A DNA stretch of 64,000 nt. Origin: Acholoe squamosa. Taxonomy: Eukaryota; Annelida; Polychaeta; Phyllodocida; Polynoidae. Positions 1 to 9,870 of this stretch are shown here, in pieces (the stretch's first letter is position 1; every line of letters starts with the position of its first letter). A program made the position numbers and the translations under genes. The notes beneath the pieces are model-generated. The model saw only the letters and a program-made list of their open reading frames with translations, did no database searches and had not been told where the DNA came from. The DNA lies in contig OX439039.1 in NCBI GenBank assembly GCA_949317995.1, positions 73,728,002 through 73,792,001 on the forward strand, written 5' to 3'.

Positions 1-95
1 TGCCTGGTGAGTTGCTCACCTGGGCTGCATTAATGCACCATGATGACAACATGGGCATTATGCATCGAAAGATTATGCGACCCTTAAAGAGAGCT
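1..95. mobile_element. Double-palindrome TTAA element, truncated by the window edge
   Basis: Starts inside a palindrome (CTGGTGAGTTGCTCACCTGGG, then GCTGCATTAATGCACCATGATGAC) and ends CCCTTAAAGAGAGCTAA, a degenerate form of the family's AAAGGGTTAA end. Confidence 0.65.
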
Positions 96-753
96 AAAGT
101 TCTGTGAGTGTATGTAGGGTGAAGGATGACCCCAGCGTCCACGCTGTACATTTATGGACGACATACAATGGATACACATCAATGGCGTAACCACAGTGCA
201 CAAAATAGACGGCCATGAAAGCTATAAAACTCCATATAGGCATTGAATTGTAAACTATAAAACCCACATAAAAACTGCACATGAGGCTTCCTTCTGTGGT
301 TGTAAATTTCAACAATCTTGGAGAATCTGTAAGATATCGGCGACGTAACTATCCAGGAGGAACGTTAATAATGGGGTAAATTTCTGCCCCTGGCTATACT
401 ATAGGCCCCATGTGATGATATCAGGCCGGATATCTGGAGACTGATAAGTTGAGAATGGGTGAGGAATTTAAGTGATGTGATGGGATAATTGGGTCTGTTT
501 TCAGTGCTGACGGGTTATTTGTATTATTTTGTCTTAAGTGTTTAATCCACCAGAGCCAACTTCCTCACGATCTAGTTCGCCTTTTAAAAGACTCAACATG
601 AGTCCCTATAGAGGTTTAGGAAATTTTATTAAGAAAATTAGGTGTTGGTGTAAGAGATACTCTTAGATAAAATTGGGGCTTAATGGACCAGATGCTATCC
701 CCCTCTGCCACATTGTTTGGTGTCTAATGCAGTTCTAGCGAGAATGGAATTAA

Positions 754-1001
754 CTGAGAAAATATTGTTCCTCACGTGAGTCTAGATCCAGACTCAGGCA
801 ATGTCGCCAAAATGAGTATGATTTGAGACTCAGCCTGATCCTTGGATGATACTCAGGCAAAGCCAGAGTATCATCCAAGAATCAGTCTCAGGATCTGCCT
901 GAGTATCATCCAAGGATTAGGCTGAGTCTCAAATCATACTCATTTTAGCGACATTGCCTGAGTCTGGATCTAGACTCATGTGAGTAACAATATTTTCTCA
1001 G
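754..1001. mobile_element. 248-bp foldback element
   Basis: Two 106-bp arms (754-859 and 896-1001) are inverted copies with only about four mismatches, beginning CTGAGAAAATATTGTT. They flank a 36-bp centre that carries a third copy of the motif GAGTATCATCCAAG. No clear target duplication is visible. It is probably a non-autonomous DNA transposon, and the transcript would fold into a long hairpin. Confidence 0.85.
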
Positions 1002-2032
1002 TGAAGGTAATATCTCATTGGTCTGAAATCTATTTCGCCTGACCCCTATTCCTCGAGCTTTGGTGGATTCGACGTTTTAGGTCATGTTTCCAAAAAAAAA
1101 ATAATCAAGGAACTGCACTTAATTGCATGTTTTTTCCCCAGCAACTGCAAGTCACAATGACTTTTCTGTACACATTGTAATTCACGATAGTGTTTGAGAG
1201 ATAACGGTTTAAATAGTAAAAACGCTTGCAGGTGGTAATAGTGATGTCCTACATCTGTAAGTGTTGGAGGAAGGTTCTATTTGATCATATCACCACTAAA
1301 TGATGGCCAATTACGTTTAATAAACTGTAGTTTGGAGACAAGCAGGTGAAGAATCTTTGATATGTAACGCACCGCATGACACATGGGGTGATGGATCAAA
1401 GAAAATTCCCCAATAAAGATCTGAACTTATAGAGACCGCCACATTACATCCTTTTAATTAAAACTTAATAACAACCATGGAGGTCTGTTTGTGATAGAAA
1501 GTAGAGCATAAACATTATAATATATAGCTTGAAGAGCATGTTCTATTTTTTTCTAAAGTGTGTTCTATGATAATAACTAAGTGTCTCATTGAAAAAGTTT
1601 ACACCGACCACGCCTGCCGTTAATTGCTGGGTATTGAGCCCATTGTGTTTTGAATAAATCAAATAGTTCAGCCAAGCCATGTGCTCCATATGTTTTTCTT
1701 TTTTAAACTTTTGGCTATAACCTCTCTTTAAATCAGACTAAAGATGTTTCACTTACATATGACATCAAAAATAGGTCTATACATGTATTTGGCTCATCTC
1801 ACTCTGTACTTATCCCCCTTCAGATTAACCACCCACAAATCCTACAAGTTCAATGAGTATACTTGTATCTCTATTACAATGGACAAGTCCTAAGGCAAGG
1901 TGAAAATTGATAGCGGAAACAGTGATTAATATAGCTGTGGAGTGGGCCTGGCGGGGGTGAGACGGTCCCCAGTACAAAGATGAACCAGGTACACTGTGCC
2001 TTTGTCAATATCTCTCACCTGTGATAAGCTTG

Positions 2033-2406
2033 TTAACCCTTTACAGCCAGCACAGTGATTTAATGTATTGTACTATATGGTCATTTGCTCCCATGTGTTT
2101 GAATACAATACAGTTGAGTAAATCGCCACACACTTGAAAAAGACTGTAGCACCAATACAGTGATGCAAAGGTGTCCTCCACTATTCACTGCAAAGTCGGA
2201 AATTATCCTTATTTTAGAATGTTTAGAGAGGTTACAACCAAAGGTTAGGAATCCCCCCCCCTCCCCAACCCAAAAAGGTCAGTGGCATCTCTGAAAGTTG
2301 CAAATTAAGTTATTCGCTGCTTGGTCAGCATTGCGTTGGCGAATCAGGATGGCAATTGGACATGGAGCCCCGAGGTATCTACCAGCTGCTGCCCTTAAAG
2401 TGTTAA
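2033..2406. repeat. Possible TTAA-flanked element
   Basis: Begins TTAACCCTTTA and ends CCCTTAAAGTGTTAA, like the ends of the double-palindrome family, but the 374-bp interior lacks the GATGCA palindromes. It could be a related family with a different interior, or two chance matches. Confidence 0.3.
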
Positions 2407-3879
2407 TAGATCAACGCCACCGTTCACCTGCAGCCTCATGACAGGGTCAGGACCCTGGTCTACCTGTTGCCGCCACTTAATTACGTCTTCATTCCCTGCC
2501 CACCTTTCACGCCCACAGGTACACCAATCAGAATGGACAATCACCTGCCCTTTATTTCTTGAATTCCTATACTGCCCCATAGAGGTCTAGATAGGTCTCT
2601 AGACCATGCCATTGTGCGTGTTGAGATGGGGAAGAAAAGGAGGGACGAAGAGAGAAAAGGAAACAGGGGATGGGGGTAATCTTCTAGCATCCCTGCCAAG
2701 CAGAGGAAATGATCCACTTAGTAATCACAATATATTGTTTCTGATTATGAGTTACCTTTTTCAAATAAAATGGATTGAATAACGGATGTAATGGCAATTA
2801 CCCTAATGTCTATCGCAGGTCCTTTTAGGGCACTAACCCATTACTCTCCTAACGGGCTTTGTGTCTTTAAGTACTGTGGATCTTTAATGTTGTCTAAGGG
2901 AAATGTAGGGTATATCATAGTTTAGCAATTTACTTCATTATTCTTTGTTTCAGACTGAACAATTTAGTGGGTGTGCAGGAGTGATCCTTGTCCGCCGGGT
3001 ACCTCCCAAATAGGGTCGTGAAGCCATCGGGAACCAGCAGGTAGGGAGAGCAGGACCAGAATGCACCGTAAAGATGGCTTCTACTGTTGGGTTGTGGGAT
3101 TCAGGTACTGGGGGGAGTTTTCCACCACCAGGTAGGCGGGTAGAAAGGTACACGGCAGGTGGACAGCGCCAAGATCTGACATTAATATACCTGTGTAGCC
3201 TCTGTGCCTGCCCGACAGGGAGCAGGGGGGTTTGGGGCATGACCTACAGTTCCTTAGTCCTCCTGAATAACCTCTTGTATCCCACATGATCCTCTCTCCA
3301 CATCTATAAACATTCACACTCATATGTCAGGTGTGGACAGTTACAGTTATAATTGACAAAGGCTGTTGCGTGCAAATCCGTCATTTATGAGGTCCACTCA
3401 TCTCCACGTCAATGTGCATGGTATTCCCCTGCCCCTTCCCACTTTCATCAGCTCGCAACCCTCCCACAGACATAGTGCTTCTTCCCACGTCTCTTTTTGG
3501 TTTGATTTAGATCAGTTTTCTATGGTCGTTACACCACACTGATCACGGGGGAGGGATTGGCTACAATATGTACATGCATGTCCTTTCATACAAAGTCCAT
3601 TTGTGTATTGAAGGTGATCAGTTGCCAAGTGTTCTCACAATAAGATCGTGCCCATGGTAAGCCTTTGCTATTGGTTTTGCTAATGGGTAGTGTGAGAGGG
3701 TCTTATTTTCTTGTCTAATTCGATAAAGAAGTTATAGCAAGCCCATGGGATCATGGGAATGACATTGAGAAGATCTATACAATGCATTCTAACCGTAAAC
3801 CATCTTGTGTGAACAAATACTAGAACAAAGAAGGCAGACAAGCATGTTTTGTCATCACCAGGGAGAGCAGCATTCAAAA

Positions 3880-4030
3880 CAGTCGGTGGCGGTTCTAGGA
3901 TAAAAAAAAGGGAGGGGCGCACTCCCGATATTTGAGCTAATTTTTGTTTGCAAAATATGTATCTTAACCCTTAAGTACTGACAAAAATGAGGAGCGCGTG
4001 TCCCCGCGCCCCCGTCTCAATCCGCCACTG
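3880..4030. mobile_element. hAT-like MITE relic
   Basis: The right end reads CAATCCGCCACTG (inverse CAGTGGCGGATTG) and the left end AGTCGGTGGCGGTTCTAGG, giving imperfect inverted ends of the CAGTGGCGG type common in hAT elements. The interior is GC-rich near the right end. No clean 8-bp duplication was found. It lies about 140 bp from the REKLES-like exon. Confidence 0.45.
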
Positions 4031-4167
4031 AAAGATTTGACACAGAAATCTCAGCCCTACCCATATATGACAAACCCACACACTGGAAAGGTACCGATTC
4101 TCTATGCATAGAATTTGATACCATTTGCTTGAAAATGGTAAATATGAAAGAAAAAAAATCTACTCAC

Positions 4168-4482
4168 TTCGGCTGGTGATTTTGAGGTGAGCGCTGGGCA
4201 TGCCAACATGGGCCATCGTTGAGGCCATGAGCCGCTCCTCCTCGGAGGCAGGCCGTTTGAGTGGGGGCTCCTCAGACTTAATAATTGAGGATGGGGGTGT
4301 ACAGGAGTTGGGACGCTTCTCTCCGGATACTGGGCTGATCGTAGACGCCGTCTTGGAGGCCTGCTCCATGCGCTTTGTCGCTTGCTCCATGGCGCGTGTG
4401 GCCGCCTCCATGGCGCGAGCGTCTCGTTCAGCCATACTCCGCAGGTGGGCTGGTGTGGGTGGCATTGTGTTCTCTTCATCAC
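4168..4482 (-). CDS. ARID3: ARID3 exon: helical REKLES-like region
   Basis: The exon enters after split Gly (G|GT) with DEENTMPPTPAHLRSMAERD, followed by an Ala/Met/Glu-rich amphipathic stretch. It then has a basic Pro/Ser part with EKRPNS and EPPLKRPASEEERLM, and ends SAHLKITSR. The order EKR...EPPLKR...EEERLM resembles the REKLES region downstream of the ARID in ARID3 proteins, which mediates self-association and nuclear trafficking in the family. It has 104 full codons plus 2 and 1 bases. The acceptor is TTCCTCCAG|GT at 4483 and the donor is CGAA|GTGAGTA at 4167-4168. Exit is phase 1, so another coding exon must follow. It was not found between 1 and 4167 and probably lies left of the window. 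Confidence 0.85.
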
Positions 4483-6889
4483 CTGGAGGAACGAAGCAAA
4501 GGTGGTCATTTGATCGTTATTGAGGGATAAGTTGTTGAGCTAAACATACTGGCTTAAATCAAACACGAAATGTATTAAGGATTTAGATTCATGGGTCAAT
4601 TAGAATTCAAAATATTTGTAAATAAAATATATCAGGAAATGGCAAAAGTTGGGGGCATGAATATTGGGAACAGACTATTGATGCTACTATATGGTTGACT
4701 AAAAATTGATGATCTCAGTATTTTACCAAGTTTGGCTACCCAGGTAGTTTATAAAAGGGCAGAGCAATCAAATTTTGTTAGGAAATATCAGGGAAAATGT
4801 GGGAATCTCTTGCATGTCTGTGTGAAAGTGGCACATCTTTGTTTTTCAAGTATACCAAAACTGCAATTATCAAAGCCCCTAAAACACAGGAAGGGGATGT
4901 TAGAGCTTCTTGGAAAAAGAAAGGACAGCTTTAATAATGAATAGAATGTGTGGAGGCGTGGGAGGGTAAGATCTAACTGATGTACACACAATATGCCCCA
5001 AGTGTCACAGCCACGGGGAGCCATGTCAAAAAGTGATTACAGGATGTGGCCAGTTCCCGAGGCTACATCTCCCCATTTCATCAGAGGCATATGACCATTG
5101 TAGACTCTGTATGGCGCATGGCTACATAATGGTCTTATTTCGCTGACATCCCATTAGGGCCTTGTCACTGATGTTAGACCAGATCTGAAATTGTCTTGGG
5201 TGGTTTCCAAAATCCTTCACAACATGCCTATAAATAAAGCATTGCAATCCTTCATTCCTGGGAAGATCTTATCTTAACCCTTTAATGATTGCATTTTAAG
5301 GTCATTTGATTTTCATTATGCATGAATGGAGCTCTGGTGATTGGCTCGCCAGATCTGCATAAATGTGATGTAGACCCTATATGGTCGATAGACTCCTAAA
5401 AGATCGACACGATGCACCAAATGATACAGCACTCATCGGTGCTGCATTGGTGCATCGTGTTGATAAAGCCCTGAGGCATCATGCTGTCCTCAAAGGGTTA
5501 ATACAGACACCTTCTGCTGATGTCCTCAGGATGTCTTATGTGGTTTATGTCCTGTGAATGATTACCGTTTGTAGTAGCTACCACCACGCCATCTTACGGC
5601 GAGGGCAGGGACTAGATGCCTTGTGACCTTTCACACAGTGATAATACATGTACCCCTCCGCCACCCAACCCCTTCCCAAACCCCCAACGGACCCCACTAC
5701 TGATGTACCTGATTCTGCTCAGCAATACCCTAGGGCCTTATTGCTGGGGACAGTATATATCCACAAGTTAGAGGAAAGGAACAAAAAAGTATGAATATAC
5801 CAAGTGCCTGGGGGCCTAAAGACCTTCTTAATGTATGGTATGTGTTTTATCTATAAGTGTTGTGAGATGGGAGAATCTCTTAGGGTAGAGTTTTTAGGTT
5901 TCATTATTAGAGTGGGACAGGAAATGGGGAGGGTGTCTGGGGTCTTACTGGTAACACAGGTGGACATCTTGGTCTTTGTTTCTACTAGATGACGGGGTAT
6001 TGGGGGCTGGGAACTGGTCCCCAAAACGTCAACAGCCATGGGGATATTCAATTAACTTTGGGAGACTGTGACTCTTTATGGCTTTTTATCTGCTTGTTTT
6101 ATATTCAGGTAGAGTAAGCAGCTGAGATTTATAAGAGAGGGAGTTAGTTTTTGGTCCTATTTTTGGTTATTGATATCTCTGTCACTCCCCAATCAGCAGA
6201 AATAAGGAGATTTCATTATTTGGTCAAATGTCTGTATGGCGATTCAAATCCAGTCCAAAAGTAGGAATTCTGGGCAGTACAGTATTGTATGTGATCTCCG
6301 CTACCACGAGTTGCTACCGATGATGAGCTTCATTATAGAGCCAAACGTTATCTGTTTACACCACCATGTAGAACAAATGGTTCACTTGAACATCTGTGCA
6401 ACTACTACTGGGCCCTAGCAGTGACTGCCAGTTGGCTTCTGGTACTTGGCAATGGGATCACATCACAGCAGAGCAGAATACACAGTGCCAGTCTACTACT
6501 AGTGCCTTCTACACATCCTCTTGTCTCTGACTTTGGCTGTAATGTATGCACCCTCATTCACATTAGCTCAAAAAGGGGCAAATGTAATTACACATAACAA
6601 GCAGAATTCCTACATAGTGCCTTCTATGGCTTCCACTGCTTGTGACTCTGGCTATATAATGCAAGCAACCTCACTAACATCAACTTAAAACAATGGGAAA
6701 TACAACTAAACTGCAGCAAAGAGAAAGGCCAAAAAAAGCTAGAGAATCAGTAATGTTGGGGGAGACACTTAATGTTGTAGCTAAGCCATGTTGCCCTCCT
6801 CATCCCCCCTACAGCACTACAAGCACAGGTCCCCTAGGCCCATCTCCAGGGGACTGCAATCATAATCCATCAGGTAGCACGTCACCAAC
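4483..6889 (-). other. ARID3 intron
   Basis: This interval lies between two phase-1 exon junctions. It contains one full double-palindrome element (5274-5501). The rest is AT-rich unique sequence with short open frames that show no recognisable protein similarity. Confidence 0.75.
5274..5501. mobile_element. Double-palindrome TTAA element, complete copy
   Basis: 228 bp from TTAACCCTTTAA to CAAAGGGTTAA. TTAA at both ends plus inverted CCCTTT...AAAGGG is the pattern of piggyBac-type elements. It contains two palindromes: ATGCATGAATGGAGCTCTGG with its inverse, and GATGCACCAAATGATACAGC with its inverse ending GGTGCATCGTG. It has no coding capacity. Confidence 0.8.
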
Positions 6890-7072
6890 CTGAGTGATTG
6901 TGCTGCGGCCGGCTGTGTTGTTGCTGCTGCTGCTGATGCTGCTGTTGCTGGTTTTGCTGGTGTCGCATGGAGGCGAGGAAGAAGTTGGCTGTTCGCGGGC
7001 TCAGCGTCCGTACTGGTACAGGGCATGTGTTCTCCAGGCCAGGCCAGTGGTCGTTGCCATCACTAGACTCAT
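6890..7072 (-). CDS. ARID3: ARID3 exon: linker with poly-glutamine tract
   Basis: The exon starts in the phase left by the upstream exon (G|AT gives Asp or Gly context, then ESSDGNDHWPGLENTCPVPV) and ends in a Gln/His-rich tract followed by SRPQHNHS. It has 60 full codons plus 2 and 1 bases. A strong pyrimidine tract (TTCTCCTTCCTCTCTCTCC) precedes the acceptor TTAAG on the minus strand, and the donor is TCAG|GTTGGT at 6889-6890. The Gln tract is encoded by mixed CAG/CAA codons with His interruptions. This linker is poorly conserved in the family. The call rests on phase, splice signals and position between two recognised ARID3 exons. Alternative inclusion is possible, because its entry and exit phases are both 1. 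Confidence 0.75.
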
Positions 7073-7633
7073 CTTAAGGAGAGAGAGGAAGGAGAAGATA
7101 AGAGGTTGATTAGTTATTGGCTATTGTCTCTGTGCACTTGTTGGCTTACTCCCAACAGGGTTAATGATGTCAGAGTTCTTTAAAACTCTAAGGGCAGCAT
7201 GGGGTACCTAATTACTTTTATTGTTATAGTGCATTTCAAAAGATCCATAAACTGTAAAAGATTGGTCTCAAGTAATTGGTATCATGTGTAAAAGTCAGAC
7301 TGACAAATAATAGTCAAAGAATTATATAATTCGCTTCACATACTTTTTTTTTGTGATTCTGATGAACATAAATTGTAGTATTTATGGCCTTTTTCCACAT
7401 AAAAATGTATCGCGACATACCTTAATTTACACACGACTAAATTTTTGATAACTTAACATGTGTACACACCAACTACACTATGGGTGACATCTCCTCCGGT
7501 ATTTCCTATTAGATTATCCGCATGTTTCTGTACTCCTTTCATTTATTTCTTCCCACCATAATTTGTTTACATGTGGAGCAATTTGAGATATAAGACATTC
7601 CAGATAGCTACTGCTCTTGCAGCATCTGTCACT

Positions 7634-7862
7634 TCAACCCTTTAATTCTCTGACATTATGATGCATAAATGCAGTGCTGGTGGGTATACTCACAAACACT
7701 GCATTGATGCATCATGCCGACCCATTTAGAGTGTACCCTATTCTGTAGGGCCGGTATGATGCATGAATGCAGCCATGGTGAGTTACTCACAAGGCCTGCA
7801 CTTGTGCATCGTGGCGACCAACGGGTGTGTATCAAAACACTCTCCTGCACTTTAAGGGTTAA
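7634..7862. mobile_element. Double-palindrome TTAA element, near-complete copy
   Basis: 229 bp. The left end is TCAACCCTTTAA (TTAA mutated) and the right end CTTTAAGGGTTAA. Palindromes: GATGCATAAATGCAGTGCTG with its inverse, and GATGCATGAATGCAGCCATG with its inverse. It has almost the same length as the copy at 5274. Confidence 0.8.
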
Positions 7863-8837
7863 CCCACCAGTCCTCCCCGCTCTACTGCTACTCGTGCATG
7901 GTGTTCACTGGTACCGAAAAACATCACAGCAAGCCAGTTCAACCAAACCTGAAAACACAGGGGGGCAGGGAAATTTTACCCCAACTTCACTCGATTCTAC
8001 AGATTCTAGAGATACTTGTGACCGAATGGAATGCAATAGGAAGCCTCGAGGAAGACTCCCATTTCATTTTTATTGAACAAAACTGCAGTGAATGGATCCC
8101 AAATGTGCATCAAAGGCGAGGAGGCTGGGGATGATGCTGGTGAGGGTTATGGGGAAGACTGCGGTCGACAGGTAGGAGGATTAGTTCGCAGCATGCCCGC
8201 TGTATGTCGCCGTCGGCAGTGCCACACCTTGACAGTCCTGCCGTACCTTAAGCATCCCCCCAGTCCCTTCTCCCCATCCACGGCGCCTTGGCTATTGCGA
8301 TTCTGCAGCAATCAAACAGTGGCTTTGCCGGGGTCGACGCCTTGGTGGCGGCGGAGTGGGGAGCTTCCCCACTGTTTTGCACAACAGGGGGTACTCTATC
8401 GAAACCATGCCCCCTGCCTGCTCCGCCCAGCCCACTCTCATGTCTTCATTTTGGAGTAGGACGATTCGGCCACGGCCCGCCACAGTGCCGCCAAATTGGA
8501 GCGGATTGGACGGGTATGCTGGCCGCCTGGCATGAAAGTGGAGGCAGACAAGATGATCTACACCACCCTCCCACCCCTCCAATGGTACCCCTAACCCACT
8601 CCTTCCTTCCACCCCCCCTCCCAAACCCCCGGACCAAACCCTGCCTCCGTCCGGTCCAGGAATTCATCCAGACTGAGTAATTTTCCATATCTCACGCCGA
8701 CGTCCTTCATACACATCCTAGAGGTCAGCAGTGAAAAGGTGGGGGGGGGGGGGTGCTGAGGGTTTGAGGATGATCTCCCCAACTCCCTCGCCCCCATAAC
8801 CAACCTTCGAGGGGCATTTGGATGGGAAGGTGGGGGG

Positions 8838-8838
<1 letters not shown>

Positions 8839-8907
<69 letters not shown>
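8839..8907. repeat. TA microsatellite
   Basis: An uninterrupted run of about 34 TA units. It creates artificial Tyr-Ile open frames on both strands. Confidence 0.98.
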
Positions 8908-8909
<2 letters not shown>

Positions 8910-9539
8910 TACACCCCTTTTGCTCCATAGAGCCCCATAACCAGTTGAGTAGCCAGGTATGTGAGGCATCAGGAGCAGCTCACATCTGCTCATCTCCCCC
9001 AGGTACGTACCCCACCGCAGCCGCCACCCCTCAACGTCAGCAAATACCCTATTTAATTTAGATTTATATGCACACATGCAGCCAGTCGACAGCTCGAGTC
9101 GGAACATTAATGCTGGGGAGGAATATCAGTTTGCACGGAGTCAGAGATACTCAACCTTTCAGGGCACCTTTCTAACAGCTCACTCAAAGCACTACAGAAT
9201 ATTTCTTCTACTTTCTTTGTGCCCTTGCACCTTCCCCCAACTGCTGTCATTTTACGAGCCTCCAGCGTCCTTCTTTGCCTGTATCTAAATTGCCTTACAA
9301 TTGTCCCTCTGTCTATAGATGAAATTCTGTTTTTTTGCCCATTCAAAACTCTGCCTTAATCAAAATGTAGACGTATAGTTTACGTTTTAGGCAACTGACC
9401 TCTGTATATATCACTGGCCACCCCCCATTTCTACACAAAGTCAGAAGGGATTTTCTTGACCTTTGTGTCTGGATCTTTTCTAGACTTTCCCTTCTCCAGA
9501 TCCCTTCCTCTCCTCCCTCCCTTATAGCCATGTCCTTCC

Positions 9540-9870
9540 GGCTTGGCCTTCTCCCCTCTGGACCTGGTCTGGCTGGGGCACCTCGGAATGCCTGGGGCGG
9601 GCGCGTGCAGGGCGGAACGGCGGTGATTATGGCGGAGAGATATCATATCTACACTGGCGGCATACTGGTCGTTCCTGCCCTGCGGGGGTAGGCTTTATAT
9701 CCAATTATAAGGTGCCCGATAGCCGCTGCTGATAACGGCCCCGGCCAATAGAGCTGTCAGGTGGGGAGAGCTGCTCCCCCTTGGCGCCTACAGCTGACGA
9801 GCTGCTCAAAACGGTTTTTTACATCCACAGCCATTAAGCCAACATTTAGCGTCACGTGACGGGAAATATC
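9540..9870. promoter_or_regulatory. Candidate intronic regulatory block with CGTCACGTGACG palindrome
   Basis: A GC-rich, low-repeat block in AT-rich intron. It has a CCAAT word (GGCCAATAG), TTTATATCCAATTATAAG and a perfect 12-bp palindrome CGTCACGTGACG at 9850-9861, which combines an E-box core with flanking CRE-type halves. Function is inferred only. Confidence 0.3.

Larger units (their letters stand above)
1..4167 (-). other. Intron downstream of the last visible ARID3 exon
   Basis: This stretch follows the GTGAGTA donor of the REKLES-like exon and should be intron up to an exon outside the window. Both strands were searched for the expected beta-type C-terminal motif (INGxxYxGxLFA-like), and nothing convincing was found. 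It contains a truncated double-palindrome element at the left edge, a 248-bp foldback, a possible TTAA-flanked element at 2033-2406 and a hAT-like relic near 3880-4030. The remaining sequence is AT-rich and has no supported feature. Confidence 0.6.

Noticed and set aside
1600..1640. Possible final ARID3 exon: a minus-strand frame giving an AINGRRGR-like string
   Set aside because: Only ING matches the expected motif, there are no splice signals, and the frame is interrupted nearby.
5340..5470. Dispersed palindromes considered as CRISPR-like repeats
   Set aside because: They are scattered over 56 kb in a eukaryotic intron, not regularly spaced, and are bounded by TTAA transposon ends.
8070..8690. 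Several overlapping open frames of 80-130 codons on both strands
   Set aside because: Frames coexist on both strands in GC-rich, stop-poor sequence and none shows conserved residues.
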